64,000 nt of DNA, taken from positions 6,809,001 to 6,873,000 of the forward strand of contig NZ_VAWE01000001.1 of assembly GCF_005795905.1 (NCBI RefSeq), in the 5' to 3' direction. The translations under genes and the position numbers were made by a program. The number at the start of each line of letters is the position of its first letter. Positions within the stretch are counted from its first letter, which is position 1. The stretch is from Streptomyces marianii. Lineage in GTDB: Bacteria; Actinomycetota; Actinomycetes; Streptomycetales; Streptomycetaceae. This document shows positions 43,074-54,050 of this stretch, piece after piece. The notes beneath the pieces are model-generated. The model did no database searches. It saw only the letters and a program-made list of their open reading frames with translations, and had not been told where the DNA came from.

Positions 43074-46000
43074 GTGCCCGGTTTCACGCATCTGCACACC
43101 GTGTCCGGTTTCTCCGTGCGGTACGGGGCCTCGCACCCGGAGCGGCTGGCCGAGCGCGCCGCCGAGCGGGGCATGGGCGCACTCGCCCTCACCGACCGCG
43201 ACACCGTCGCCGGTGCGGTCCGCTTCGCCAAGGCCTGCGCCCGGGCGGGAATCCGGCCGGTCTTCGGGGCCGAGCTCGCCGTGCGCGGACAAGCCGCGGG
43301 TGCCGGGGGTCCGGCCGGCCGCGCCGAACGCCGGCGCACCCCGGTCCGGGGCGGCGCCTTCATCGACGAGTCCGCGCCCCGGGTCACCTTCCTCGCCCGT
43401 GACGGGGCCGCGGGGTGGGCGGAGCTCTGCCGGCTGATCACCGCGGCCCACAGGGCCGACGGCCGGCCGGTCCTCGGCTGGGAGGCCCTAGCCGGAGCCG
43501 GAGCTTCCGGGGCCGACGGGCTCACCGTGCTGCTCGGTCCGGCCTCCGAGGTGGGCAGGGCCCTCGCCGCGGGCCGCCCCGACCTGGCCGCCCCGCTGCT
43601 CGCGCCCTGGCGGGAGCGGTACGGCGACGCGCTCCGTCTCGAGGTCGTGTACCACGGGGCCGAGGGCACAGGCCCCGGCTCGCTCCGTCTCGCCGCCCGT
43701 ACCGCGGGCTTCGCCGCCGAGCAGGGCGTGCGGGCCGTCCTCAGCAACGCCGTGCGGTACGCCGACCCCGGCCAGGGCCCCGTCGCCGACGTCCTCGACG
43801 CGGCCCGCCGGCTCGTCCCCGTCGACCCGGCCCGAGGGCTGGACGGCGGCGAGCGCTGGCTCAAGGGCGCCGGTGACATGGCCCGCGCGGCCGAGCGGAT
43901 CGCCGAGGCGGCCGGTTGGCGCCGCGACGCCGCGCACCGGCTGCTCGCCGTCACCGAGGAGACCGCCGCCGAATGCCGCGTCGACCCCGAGCGGGACCTG
44001 GGGATGGGGTACGCCTACTACCCGGAGCCGCATCTCGTGGGCGCCGCAGGGCGCGGTGCCCAGCGGGTCCTCGCCTCCCGCGCGGCCGCCGGGATGGTGC
44101 TGCGCGGCTACGACCGGCTGCCGCCCGCACGGGCCCGCGCGTACTGGGAGCGGATGCATTCCGAGCTGGACGTCATCGCCTTCCACGGCAACGCGACCTA
44201 CTTCCTGACGGTAGCTCAGGTCGTCGACGACGTAAGGGGGATGGGTGTCCGGGTCGCAGCCCGCGGCTCCGGTGCCGGATCCCTCGTGAACCATCTCCTC
44301 GGCATCGCGCACGCCGACCCGGTCGAGCAGCACCTGCTGATGGAGCGCTTCCTGTCCAGGCGCCGGTTCGCGCTGCCCGACATCGACATCGACGTCGAGT
44401 CCGCCCGCCGGCTGGAGGTCTACCGCGCGATCCTCGACCGCTTCGGCGGGGAGCGGGTCGCCGCCGTCGCCATGCCCGAGACCTACCGGGTGCGGCACGC
44501 GATCCGGGACGTGGGCGCCGCGCTGAGCATGGACCCGGCCGAGATCGACCGGCTGGCCAAGGCGTTCCCGCACATCCGCGCCCGCGACGCCCGCGCGGCC
44601 ATGGAGGAACTGCCCGAACTGCGCGACGTGGCCCGGCGCAGGGACCGCCACGGCAGGCTCTGGGAGCTGGTCGAGCAACTGGACGCCCTGCCGCGAGGTG
44701 TCGCCATGCATCCGTGCGGGGTGCTCATCTCCGACTCCTCGCTGCTGCGGCGCACCCCCGTGGTGCCGACCAGCGGCGAGGTCCCCCACGGCTCTTCGGG
44801 AACGGGAGGCTCCCCCTTCCCGATGTCGCAGTTCGACAAGGAGGACGTCGAGGACCTCGGGCTGCTCAAACTCGATGTGCTCGGCGTGCGGATGCAGTCC
44901 GCGATGGCGCACGCCGTCACCGAGATCGAGCGGACGACGGGCCGGCGGATCGATCTGGACGACGCCGGCCAGGTGCCGCCCGGCGACCCGGAGACGTACC
45001 GGCTCATCCGCTCCGCCGAGACGCTGGGCTGCTTCCAGATCGAGTCGCCGGGCCAGCGCGACCTCGTCGGCCGGCTGCAGCCCGAGGGCTTCCACGACCT
45101 GGTCGTCGACATCTCGCTGTTCCGGCCGGGACCGGTCGCGGCGGACATGGTGCGGCCGTTCGTCGAGGCGCGGCACGGGCGGGCGCCGGTCCGCTTCCCG
45201 CACCCCGATCTGGCCGGGCCGCTGGCGGAGACGTACGGCGTCGTCGTCTTCCACGAGCAGATCATCGAGATGGTGGACATCATGACCGGCTGCGGCCGGG
45301 ACGAGGCCGACCGGGTGCGGCGCGGGCTCTCCGACCCCGAGTCGCAGGAGCGGATCAGGACGTGGTTCGCCGCGCAGGCGGAGCGGAAGGGGTACACGGC
45401 CGAGGTGATCGCGCGGACCTGGGAGATCGTCGCGGCGTTCGGCTCGTACGGCTTCTGCAAGGCGCACGCCGTCGCCTTCGCCGTGCCGACGTACCAGTCG
45501 GCGTGGCTCAAGGCGCACCACCCGGCGGCCTTCTACGCGGGGCTGCTCACACACGACCCCGGGATGTACCCGAAGCGGCTGCTGCTGGCGGACGCGCGGC
45601 GGCGGGGGGTGCCGGTGCTTCCGCTCGATGTGAACCGGTCCGCGGTCGCCCATCGCATCGAACTGGTGTCCGATGTGGCGGCCGGGGAGCCCGGGGTCTG
45701 GGGCCTGCGGCTGGCGTTCTCCGACGTCCACGGCATCGGCGAGGCGGAGGCGGAACGGATCGAGGCCGCCCAGCCGTACTCCTCGCTGCTGGACTTCTGG
45801 GAGCGGGCCCGCCCCGGGCGGCCGGTCGCGGAGCGGCTCGCGCAGGTCGGTGCGCTGGACGAGTTCGGCGCCAACCGACGCGACCTGCTGCTCCACATCG
45901 CCGAACTGCACCGCGCCCAGCGGAGTTCGGTCTCCCGCCGCGGCCACGGCGGGCAGCTCCCGCTCGACGGCGGCCGCAGGACCGCGTCCGTCGGGCTGCC

Positions 46001-46639
46001 CGACCTCAACGAGGCCGAGCGGCTCAGTGCCGAACTGGGCGTCCTCGGCATGGACGCGTCCCGCCATCTGATGGCGGACCACCACGTCTTCCTGGACGAA
46101 CTCGGCGCGATCCCCGCGAAGCGGCTGCGCGAGGCGGAACACGGTGCGACGGTGCTGGTCGCCGGAGCCAAGGCGGCCACCCAGACGCCGCCGATCCGCT
46201 CGGGGCGACGGGTCGTCTTCACGACCCTGGACGACGGTACGGGCCTGGTCGACCTGGCTTTCTTCGACGGCAGCCACGAGGCGTGCGCCCACACCGTCTT
46301 CCACTCCTGGCTGCTGCTGGTGCGCGGTGTCGTCCAGCGCCGTGGACCGCGCAGTCTCAGTGTGGTCGGCTCCGCGGCCTGGAATCTCGCGGACCTGATC
46401 GAACTCCGGCGCGCGGGCGGCCTGGACGCGGTGGCCGAGCGGCTCGCCGCGGCGGGTGCGGGAGGGGACGGCGGGGACGGCGAAGGGGACGCGGGTGGGT
46501 CCGGCGTTCCGGCCGGTGGGGGCCGCCGCATCCGGATGTCCACCGGGTACGAGATGAACGCCTGGGCCGATCTCCGCCCCGCGGGTGAAGGGGCGGCGCC
46601 CGCACGGAAGTTGTGGCACCGGAGCCCGGGGAGCGCGGG

Positions 46640-46643
<4 letters not shown>
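43074..46643 (+). CDS. dnaE2: error-prone DNA polymerase III alpha subunit DnaE2
   Basis: 1189 residues. GTG 43074 is used because AGGAGG lies five bases upstream and the family begins with the PHP domain MPGFTHLHTVSGFSVRYG; GTG 43068 is possible. Polymerase palm acidic residues lie in FALPDIDIDVESARR (D-x-D) and the later KLDVLGVRMQSA. FCKAHAVAFA and the C-terminal OB domain (VFTTLDDGTGLVDLAFFD) are typical. It carries out damage-induced translesion synthesis. It is under a LexA box and coupled (ATGA) to the imuB-like gene; no imuA-like gene is adjacent. Confidence 0.95.
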
Positions 46644-47923
<1,280 letters not shown>

Positions 47924-47944
47924 GCCCTGCCTCTGTGTTTCTGT

Positions 47945-48019
47945 GAGTAACCGCACCATCACGGATCTTGACGGTAATTCAGTTTTTACCGACGCGTAAC
48001 TTCCCGGTCCTGGTTACTC
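47945..48019. promoter_or_regulatory. AT-richer promoter region with nested inverted repeats upstream of the lipase
   Basis: Outer pair GAGTAACC (47945-47952) / GGTTACTC (48012-48019) and inner pair CGGTAA (47972-47977) / TTACCG (47986-47991), with TTGACG at 47968 as a possible -35. It is markedly AT-richer than its surroundings. Likely promoter with paired operator sites. Confidence 0.55.
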
Positions 48020-48129
48020 GTGCGTACGTTTGTCATGAGCACCCCCTTCTTGTGGTCCGGGCCGCAGGGTGAATCCCCACATCCCCACATCAGCCTCGCA
48101 TTTCCCTTGAGCCGCAAGGAGATCGCACG

Positions 48130-48987
48130 ATGCTGTCCTGGAAGCGTGTCCTCAGACCGCTGACCGCCGCCCTGCTGGCGGTGGCGATCGGCCTCGCGCC
48201 GGCCGCCACCGCCCACGCAGCCGCTCCGTCGAGCGGCTGGAACAACTGGTCCTGCAAGCCCTCAACCGCCCACCCCCGCCCGGTGGTCCTCGTCCATGGG
48301 ACCTTCGGGAACTCCGTCGACAACTGGCTCGCCCTCGCGCCGTACCTCGTCAAGCGCGGCTACTGCGTCTTCTCGCTCGACTACGGCCAGCTCCCGGGCG
48401 TCCCGTTCTTCCACGGCCTCGGCCCCATCGCGAAGTCGGCCGAGCAGCTCGACACGTACGTCGACCGGGTCCTCGCCGCAACCGGAGCCGGCGAGGTGGA
48501 TCTCGTCGGTCACTCCCAGGGTGGCATGATGCCGCGTCACTACCTCAAGTTCCTCGGCGGCGCCGACAAGGTGAACGCCCTCGTCGGCCTCGCGCCCGAC
48601 AACCACGGCACGACCCTCCACGGGCTCTCCGGCCTGCTCAAGTACTTCCCGGGCGCGGCGGACCTGCTCAACTCCGCGACCCCCGGCCTGGCCGACCAGA
48701 TGGCCGGTTCCGCGTTCCTCACCAAACTGAACGAGGGCGGCGACACCGTCCCGGGCGTCCGCTACACCGTCATCGCCACCAAGTACGACGAGGTGGTCAC
48801 CCCGTGGCGGTCGTCCTTCCTCGACGGGCCGAACGTGAAGAACGTGACGTTGCAGGACCTGTGCGCCATCGACCTCTCGGAGCACGTGGCCATAGGGCTG
48901 TTCGACCGGATCGCGTACCACGAGGTGGCCAACGCCCTCGATCCGGCGAGGGCCACTCGGACGACCTGCGCGTCGGTGTTCGCATGA
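48130..48987 (+). CDS. secreted alpha/beta-hydrolase lipase/esterase
   Basis: 285 residues with a signal peptide ending near TAHAA (about residue 35). Lipase class 2/LipA-like: PVVLVHGTFGNSVDNW (oxyanion hole), DLVGHSQGGMMPRHYL (nucleophile Ser), YDEVVTPW (Asp) and DLSEHVAIGLFD (His). Cysteines in the N-terminal WSCKP, YCVF, DLCAID and TTCASV could form two disulfides. Likely hydrolyses extracellular esters or triglycerides. ATG after AAGGAG. Confidence 0.92.
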   Translation: MLSWKRVLRPLTAALLAVAIGLAPAATAHAAAPSSGWNNWSCKPSTAHPRPVVLVHGTFGNSVDNWLALAPYLVKRGYCVFSLDYGQLPGVPFFHGLGPIAKSAEQLDTYVDRVLAATGAGEVDLVGHSQGGMMPRHYLKFLGGADKVNALVGLAPDNHGTTLHGLSGLLKYFPGAADLLNSATPGLADQMAGSAFLTKLNEGGDTVPGVRYTVIATKYDEVVTPWRSSFLDGPNVKNVTLQDLCAIDLSEHVAIGLFDRIAYHEVANALDPARATRTTCASVFA

Positions 48988-49103
48988 CCTGACGGCCGGC
49001 CCTCGGCCTGCCGGGTCCGCGAAGGCCGGCACGCTCACGGGCCGTCCCGTGCGGAGCCGCGGTGGAGATCCTGCCGCGCTCGCCCGCGCCGTCTGCTCGA
49101 GAA

Positions 49104-49150
49104 ACGGCGAAGGTGCCGCCGCGGACACACCGCGGCGGCACCTTCGCCGT
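49104..49150. terminator. strong terminator hairpin between lipase and LPMO genes
   Basis: Perfect 21-bp stem (49104-49124 and 49130-49150), five-base loop, between convergent genes. Confidence 0.85.
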
Positions 49151-49166
49151 GTCCTGCGCGTTCGGA

Positions 49167-50189
49167 TCAGCGGCCGACCCTGCGGCGGGCGGTCGCGAAC
49201 ACCACGGCCGCGCCGAGCGCGAGCACCGCGGCACCGCCGGCGGCGAGATACGGGGTGCCGCCGTCACCGCCGGTCTCGGCGAGGTTCTCCCCGGCGCCGT
49301 CGGCCTCGGGGGTGTTGCCCCCGGGGGCGGTCCCAGCGCCCGCCGCGTCGTCCGCCTCGCCGTCCGTCTCCGAGTCCGTCTGTGCGGCCGCCTTCGGAGT
49401 GGCGGGCCCGTTCGTGGCCGGGGCCTCGGAGTGGTCGTCACCGCCGTGGCCGCCGTGGTCGACGGTGGACTTGTCCGCACCGTCCTCGATCTGCCCGTCC
49501 GAGGGAGCGGACGCGGCCGGTGCCGGGGCGCCGCCTCCCGCGCTACCGCCGGCATCCCGGCCGAAGACCACGTCCGAGCAGGTGTAGAAGGCCTCGGGGG
49601 AGTCCGACCGCTGCCAGATCGAGTAGACCAGGTGCCGCCCCGACCTCGCGGGCACGGTGCCGTCGAAGACGTACTCCCCGTTCACCGGCTTCGGGTCGGT
49701 GACCTCGGCGAACGGCCGCGCCTCCAGGTCGGACCAGGTGAGCGGTTCGGACGGGTCGTAGCCGTCCTTCGTGATGTACAGCTCGAACGAGCCCTTGTGC
49801 GGGGCGGTGGCCTTGTAGCGGAACGTGTGGTTGCCGACCGCGAGCCTCGACGCGGGCCAGTCGGCGCGCGGCAGGTCCAGACCCTTGTACTTGTCCCGGT
49901 TCGCGCTGCACAGCTTGCCGTCCGGGATCAGCGACCTGTGGTTGCCCGCGGCGTCGGCGATGTTGACCTCGTTCCAGTCGTAGAACGCCTGCGTGCCACT
50001 GGCCGCGACCGCCGCCTTGCACGCCGCGGACTTCGGGCTCTCCGGCCCCTCGGCGTAACACGCGGACACCCGGCTCACCGGATCCGTCATCGACCCGTGC
50101 GCGACGGCCGGCGAGGCGGCGAGCGCGGTCAGCGCGAGCGGCGCGATCCCGAGCGCGGCGACGGTGGCGGCCCTGCGGCGAGCGGTCAT
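49167..50189 (-). CDS. AA10 lytic polysaccharide monooxygenase with LAETG sortase signal
   Basis: 340 residues. The signal peptide ends at PAVA, leaving His as residue 1 of the mature enzyme (HGSMTDPVSR), which with the later His of TAPHKGSFELYIT forms the copper histidine brace; the axial Phe is in PEAFYTCSDVVF. Catalytic domain about 170 residues, then a Pro/Ala/Gly/Asp-rich wall-spanning linker and LAETG, a hydrophobic helix and RRR: a sortase cell-wall anchor (LAxTG type). It oxidatively cleaves chitin or cellulose at the cell surface. AAGGAG precedes ATG. Confidence 0.93.
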   Translation of the reverse strand: MTARRRAATVAALGIAPLALTALAASPAVAHGSMTDPVSRVSACYAEGPESPKSAACKAAVAASGTQAFYDWNEVNIADAAGNHRSLIPDGKLCSANRDKYKGLDLPRADWPASRLAVGNHTFRYKATAPHKGSFELYITKDGYDPSEPLTWSDLEARPFAEVTDPKPVNGEYVFDGTVPARSGRHLVYSIWQRSDSPEAFYTCSDVVFGRDAGGSAGGGAPAPAASAPSDGQIEDGADKSTVDHGGHGGDDHSEAPATNGPATPKAAAQTDSETDGEADDAAGAGTAPGGNTPEADGAGENLAETGGDGGTPYLAAGGAAVLALGAAVVFATARRRVGR

Positions 50190-50722
50190 GGTGAGGATCT
50201 CCTTCAAGAGCGGCGTAGGGGGGAGGGACGGGGTCCCGGGCACGGGCCCGCACCGCGGTGCAGCCCTCCGATCCCTCAGCGGCACCGATGCCCGAACCCC
50301 GCCCGGCGATCAGCAAGCTAGCCCGTCGAAACGCCGAAACGGGCTGCTGGGGCGGGGGGACGGCGATCCTTATGGTCGCTTTAAGGGTGGGGTAAGAAGG
50401 GACTCAGGAACGCTGCGGAGCGTGGCCGTCCGACCACGGCGCTCGTGGTGCCGGAGTCCGTGGCCGTCCACGGTGAGCCGCCTCGTCTGGCTCCCCGTTT
50501 GGCTCCCCGGGCGTGGCGGGCGCCAGAGGGAAGCCGACTCCGGAGGACATGAGGTGATCGGTGCATGGCAGGGCCTGATCTGCACTCTTGCGTCTGGCTG
50601 TCTCCCGCTCCCGCAACCTCTACCGCGTACCGTGCGAGCAAGGGTGCCTCTGGAGAGTGCCGGCCGGTATCAGGTCGCCTGTCGTGCAGCGCCCCGGGAG
50701 GGCGGGGGTGTCGAATAATGCG
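50190..50722. other. intergenic region containing direct-repeat copy 1
   Basis: Apart from the 44-bp repeat at 50381 I find no gene here. Short plus- and minus-strand ORFs (for example 50588-50914) lack ribosome binding sites and coding bias. Confidence 0.4.
50381..50424 (+). repeat. 44-bp direct repeat, left copy
   Basis: 41 of 44 bases identical to 52582-52625. It contains ACGCT-GCGG-AGCGT, a perfect 5-bp stem-loop. The two copies bracket the RNHCP/acetyltransferase island. Confidence 0.8.
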
Positions 50723-50751
50723 TTGACACCCCTTGAAGGCGTCCTGTTAAC
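50723..50751 (+). promoter_or_regulatory. sigma-70-type promoter with long leader for the RNHCP operon
   Basis: TTGACA (50723-50728), 16-17 bases, then TGTTAA/GTTAAC (50745-50751). The start codon is some 260 bases downstream, and the leader contains a CCGCCCG/CGGGCGG hairpin near 50867-50886, suggesting regulation in the leader. Confidence 0.6.
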
Positions 50752-51015
50752 CTCACGAGGTCCTTCTGGTTCTTTCTGGGCCTGTGCGCCCTGGAAAAGG
50801 GTGTTTGATGTCCCGGCCCGCGCCGAGTGCGCCTCGCCACACCGCGTAACCGTCCGTAGCTTTCCGCCGCCCGTTCCTCCGGGCGGCTTCTGGATGTGTC
50901 CTCCGGTGCTATGACCTGCCCATTCGCCTTCCTGAGGCGTCGTCGGGCTGCCCTCTGACGAGGCCACTCGGCCTGCTCTTGCTGTCTTGACCCATTCCCA
51001 GCAAGGAGCACCCGG

Positions 51016-51387
51016 GTGTCCAGCCACACCACCACTAACAACAACACTCTCAGCCTCGGCACCTTCGCCTGCGCCTGGTGCGGTCTGACCGTGTCCGCGT
51101 ACGCCGCCGACGGCGCGCCGCGCAACCACTGCCCGTCCTGCCTGCACTCCCGGCACGTCCTCGACCACGTCGAGGGCGGTCCGAGCGACTGCGAGGGCCG
51201 GATGTCCCCGATCGCCATCGCCGTGCTCCGCACCGGTGACTGGATGGTGGTCCACCGCTGCGTGCGCTGCGACGAGCTCACCTCGAACCCGGTCTGTACG
51301 GACGACAACCAACTCGTCCTGATGCGCATGGCGGTCCGCCCGCTGGCCCAACCGCCTTTCCCGCTCGAAGCGTTCGGAGCCCTCTGA
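51016..51387 (+). CDS. RNHCP-domain zinc-finger protein 1
   Basis: 123 residues. CAWCG near residue 20, then PRNHCPSCLHSRHV (the RNHCP signature), a central CEGRMSPIAIAVL and HRCVRCDELTSN: two Cys-pair knuckles forming a zinc ribbon. RNHCP proteins are uncharacterised; in actinobacteria some lie near alternative (zinc-free) ribosomal protein genes, but none is seen here. It is 26 bases upstream of a paralogue and driven by the strong promoter at 50723. GTG start after AAGGAG. Confidence 0.85.
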   Translation: MSSHTTTNNNTLSLGTFACAWCGLTVSAYAADGAPRNHCPSCLHSRHVLDHVEGGPSDCEGRMSPIAIAVLRTGDWMVVHRCVRCDELTSNPVCTDDNQLVLMRMAVRPLAQPPFPLEAFGAL

Positions 51388-51413
51388 CCGCCCGACAGGG
51401 AAGGAGCACAGCC

Positions 51414-51839
51414 ATGGCACGCAACAACCACAGCAGCCGCGGGCAGCGGCGCCGCCGTCCGCAGCGGCACAAGGACGTCCTGCACACCCAGTGCGGGCAC
51501 CGGGCGGGGGCCTTCCGGTGCGTCTCCTGCCGGCTCGACGTGTCCCTGGACGCACCCGGCACCGCGCACCGCAACCACTGCCCGAACTGTCTGGCCAGCT
51601 TGCACGTCGACCGGAGTGTCCCGGGCGACCGCGCCGCGGAGTGCCGCGGCCGGATGGAGGCGCTGGGCATGTCCGTCCGCACCGACGGCGAGTGGATGAT
51701 TATCCACCAGTGCGCCTCCTGCGGTGAGCTCAGCGCCAACCGCATCGCCGGCGACGACAACCCGCTCGCCCTGGTCCGCCTCGCCCTCAGACCCCTCACC
51801 GACCCCAAGCACGCCGGCCGCGCCCTCCTCACCCTGTGA
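51414..51839 (+). CDS. RNHCP-domain zinc-finger protein 2
   Basis: 141 residues, a paralogue of the preceding gene with an additional Arg/His/Gln-rich N-terminus (SSRGQRRRRPQRHKDV) suited to RNA binding. Motifs: FRCVSCRLD, HRNHCPNCLASLHV, CRGRMEALGMSV, HQCASCGELSAN. Good AAGGAG site before ATG. The pair probably arose by tandem duplication. The basic tail and zinc ribbon suggest a ribosome- or RNA-associated role (inference). Confidence 0.85.
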   Translation: MARNNHSSRGQRRRRPQRHKDVLHTQCGHRAGAFRCVSCRLDVSLDAPGTAHRNHCPNCLASLHVDRSVPGDRAAECRGRMEALGMSVRTDGEWMIIHQCASCGELSANRIAGDDNPLALVRLALRPLTDPKHAGRALLTL

Positions 51840-51936
51840 CCCGGCCGCGGCGGCCGTGGGCGGGGCGTGCCCGCAGTGGGCCCGCCCCCGGCCCCGATCA
51901 CGACGTCAACCACCACAGAAACGGAACATCCCCACA

Positions 51937-52278
51937 GTGAAGATCAGGACCGAGACCCTCCACGACGCCGACCGTGTGCGCGAGGTGATCGCCGCCGCCT
52001 TCGGCTCCCCCGGGGACGTCGACCTCGTCGACGCCGTGTGCGCCGACGCGTGCTGGATCCCCGAACTCTCCCTCGTCGCCGAGGACGACAACGGAACCGC
52101 CATCGCGCACGTCCTCCTCACCCGAGCCGGCGTCGGCTGCGTCCCGTCGCTGACCCTCGCCCCGGTCTCCGTCGACCCCGCACACCAGGGCACCGGCATC
52201 GGCAGCACCCTCCCGTCCGTTGGCATGACCTTCGGCAAGCCCATGGCCGACGCGGCCAGCGCCTACCAGCCGCAATAG
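51937..52278 (+). pseudogene. C-terminally truncated GNAT acetyltransferase
   Basis: 113 codons from GTG. Start of a GNAT domain (DADRVREVIAAAFGSPGDVD, ELSLVAEDDNGTAIAHVLLT) through to VDPAHQGTGIGSTL, the acetyl-CoA pyrophosphate loop. Relatives continue with another 40-60 residues (beta 5-alpha 4 and the C-terminal strands); here unrelated residues and a stop follow almost at once, so the acetyl-CoA site is incomplete. It may be inactive. A strong terminator follows nine bases later. Confidence 0.65.
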
Positions 52279-52286
52279 CCGAAACA

Positions 52287-52319
52287 GCCAAGCCCCAGGT
52301 CGCTGACCTGGGGCTTGGC
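52287..52319 (+). terminator. terminator hairpin after the RNHCP/GNAT island genes
   Basis: Perfect 15-bp stem (52287-52301 and 52305-52319), loop GCT. The rest of the gap up to 52738 holds the right 44-bp repeat and no gene that I can support. Confidence 0.85.
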
Positions 52320-52581
52320 CATGAAACACATGTCGGGACTCGAACTCGCGCCGTCAGCTCAGGAACTACCCGGCACTCTTTCCGAACGTGTTCGTTCGGT
52401 TCTGGGTGGGTGGGCATGAACTCCGGCTGGCGGCGCGGGAGACGGAGGCAGTTCGCTCGCGTCGCTTGTGGAAGTGGCTGGTGCCGTCTGGTGCTCGGTC
52501 CGCTGGAGGCCCGGGAGATCCGGCACCAGACGCTCCACGATCCCCACGACCGCAGACTGTCGAACAACGCCAAATGAGACG

Positions 52582-52625
52582 TTAGGGGTGGGGTAGGCAG
52601 GGACTCAGGAACGCTGCGGAGCGTG
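52582..52625 (+). repeat. 44-bp direct repeat, right copy
   Basis: Matches 50381-50424 at 41 of 44 positions (differences at repeat positions 4, 15 and 17), same orientation, 2.2 kb apart. Confidence 0.8.
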
Positions 52626-52738
52626 CCGGAGTGGGCGCACGCGCGGTGGCACCGTGCGCGCCGGTCACGCCGTGCGCGTCGCGCCTCCTTCGCGCGGGAG
52701 CCGGCCCCGCCCCACTGCTGCTTCCGGAAGTTCCGGCG

Positions 52739-53236
52739 CTACTTCTGGAAGTAGCGCGTGCCCTTGTCGAGCATGTGGGAGGCGTAGACACGTCCCAGTG
52801 CGGGAGTGCCCCGGTAGAAGCCCACATGGCCCTGGGACATGTCCACCACGACCGGGCGGGCGAAGCAGGCGAACCGGGTGCGCTGCTGTTCCTGGGCCCA
52901 GGCCATGGCCGCGGGGTCGACGCGCTCGCTCACCAGGACGGGGAAGGCGGCGACGCCGGTCTGCAGGCCCACCGGCAGTCCTCCCTTGTTGGCGCGGGCG
53001 TAGTCCAGGACGTGCCGGGTGAACGCTTCGACGGCCGGCACGGTGATCTCCGGCGCGGCGGCGACCGCTGTGAAGAGATGCAGCTTGGTGGCGGCCCACT
53101 TCAGCCGGAAGTCGGCGCGCCGGCCGACGAGCACGGGGGCGCCGTGCCACTGCTCCCAGCGCGGTGCGCAGCCGTCGGCCGTGAGCCGGTGCTCGACGAA
53201 CTGCAGATAGGTCTGGACTGCGGTCGCTTCGGTCAT
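52739..53236 (-). CDS. hypothetical protein (165 aa)
   Basis: Soluble alpha/beta protein with ATG at 53236: AVQTYLQFVEHRLTADG, WHGAPVLVGRRADFRLKW, LLVGLQTGVAAFPVLV-like strands and FARPVVVDMSQGHVGFYRGT. There are no signal peptide, membrane helix or Cys pairs. The mix of evenly spaced strands and conserved-looking aromatic positions suggests a real protein. I do not recognise the family. It is divergent from the membrane protein at 53484. Confidence 0.7.
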   Translation of the reverse strand: MTEATAVQTYLQFVEHRLTADGCAPRWEQWHGAPVLVGRRADFRLKWAATKLHLFTAVAAAPEITVPAVEAFTRHVLDYARANKGGLPVGLQTGVAAFPVLVSERVDPAAMAWAQEQQRTRFACFARPVVVDMSQGHVGFYRGTPALGRVYASHMLDKGTRYFQK

Positions 53237-53483
53237 GCGCAGATCATCGCCGAGTGCCCCGGCACGGCCGTCGACGGGGGTCTGGGAGCGGCGCAGCGCG
53301 GGAGGAGCCCGGCTCGGCCCCGTCCGCGTCCTTCCGACACCCGAGTCCGAGCCGTCCCGCCCGCACGGCTCGCGTGCCCTGTCAAGCAACGAACTCCCGG
53401 GACTGCCGGTGTCCCCACCAGACGCAGGACGCTGGATCCCCCGGCCGCGGCACCAGCGGCTGCCGGCGCACCTGGGAGGTGCC

Positions 53484-54050
53484 ATGTCCGTACTCGACCG
53501 GGCGGCCGCGCTCCGCCTCCTCGCCGTGCTGCTCGTCATCGTCGCGACGGTGGTCGTCCTGGGGCGGTCGCCGCCGAGCTCTCCCGCGCTGCTCGTGGCG
53601 GCCGGGCCGGCGCTCGTCGTCTTCTTCGTCCTCGTACGGCGGCGCCTGCGGCGGTACTGGTCGGAGAGCCGGTGGGACGAGTGGCTCAGGACCGCGGCCG
53701 GGCTCGCGTGGCGGGACCGGATGGACCTCTTCGGTGCCACCGCCCGTGGGCGTTCCGTGCCCGATCCGCGGCTGTCGGCCCTGGCGGCGCAGCGCGCGGA
53801 GCGCCTGTGCGCGCTGCTGGACGTCAGCAGGCCGGGACGTGAGGTGAGCTGGTCCCTGCTCGGCGCGGCCGCGGCGCTGCTGCCCGCGGTGTGGCTGATG
53901 CTGATCCGGGAGCGCGTCGCCTGGACCTCCTTCGGTTGTGCGGCCCTGCTGGTGACGGTCTGCCTGGCCGGCCTGCTCGTCAACCGCCGCCGCGCCCGCC
54001 GCGCCCGGCGGTGCCTGCGGGCCAACCGCCCTCCGGCGACACCTCGATGA
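53484..54050 (+). CDS. membrane protein of unknown function (188 aa)
   Basis: ATG 53484 preceded by GGGAGGT. Two N-terminal helices (LLAVLLVIVATVVVLG and ALLVAAGPALVVFFVLV), a cytoplasmic ~80-residue Arg-rich segment (WDEWLRTAAGLAWRDRMDLF) and two C-terminal helices (WSLLGAAAALLPAVWLML, FGCAALLVTVCLAGLLV), ending in a very basic tail. The symmetric hairpin-loop-hairpin layout is seen in many small actinobacterial membrane proteins. No function can be assigned. Confidence 0.7.
   Translation: MSVLDRAAALRLLAVLLVIVATVVVLGRSPPSSPALLVAAGPALVVFFVLVRRRLRRYWSESRWDEWLRTAAGLAWRDRMDLFGATARGRSVPDPRLSALAAQRAERLCALLDVSRPGREVSWSLLGAAAALLPAVWLMLIRERVAWTSFGCAALLVTVCLAGLLVNRRRARRARRCLRANRPPATPR

Noticed and set aside
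50588..50914. Plus-strand open frame of 108 codons upstream of the RNHCP genes.
   Set aside because: It spans the promoter and leader, lacks a ribosome binding site and coding bias, and resembles no protein.
52330..52352. tRNA T-arm-like sequence on the minus strand (GAGTTCGAGTCCCG).
   Set aside because: The T-stem pairs poorly and no acceptor, anticodon or D arm can be folded; at most a decayed tRNA or attachment-site scrap.
52379..52400. LexA-like box (CGAACGTGTTCG).
   Set aside because: Half-sites are only two bases apart instead of four, and no gene follows.
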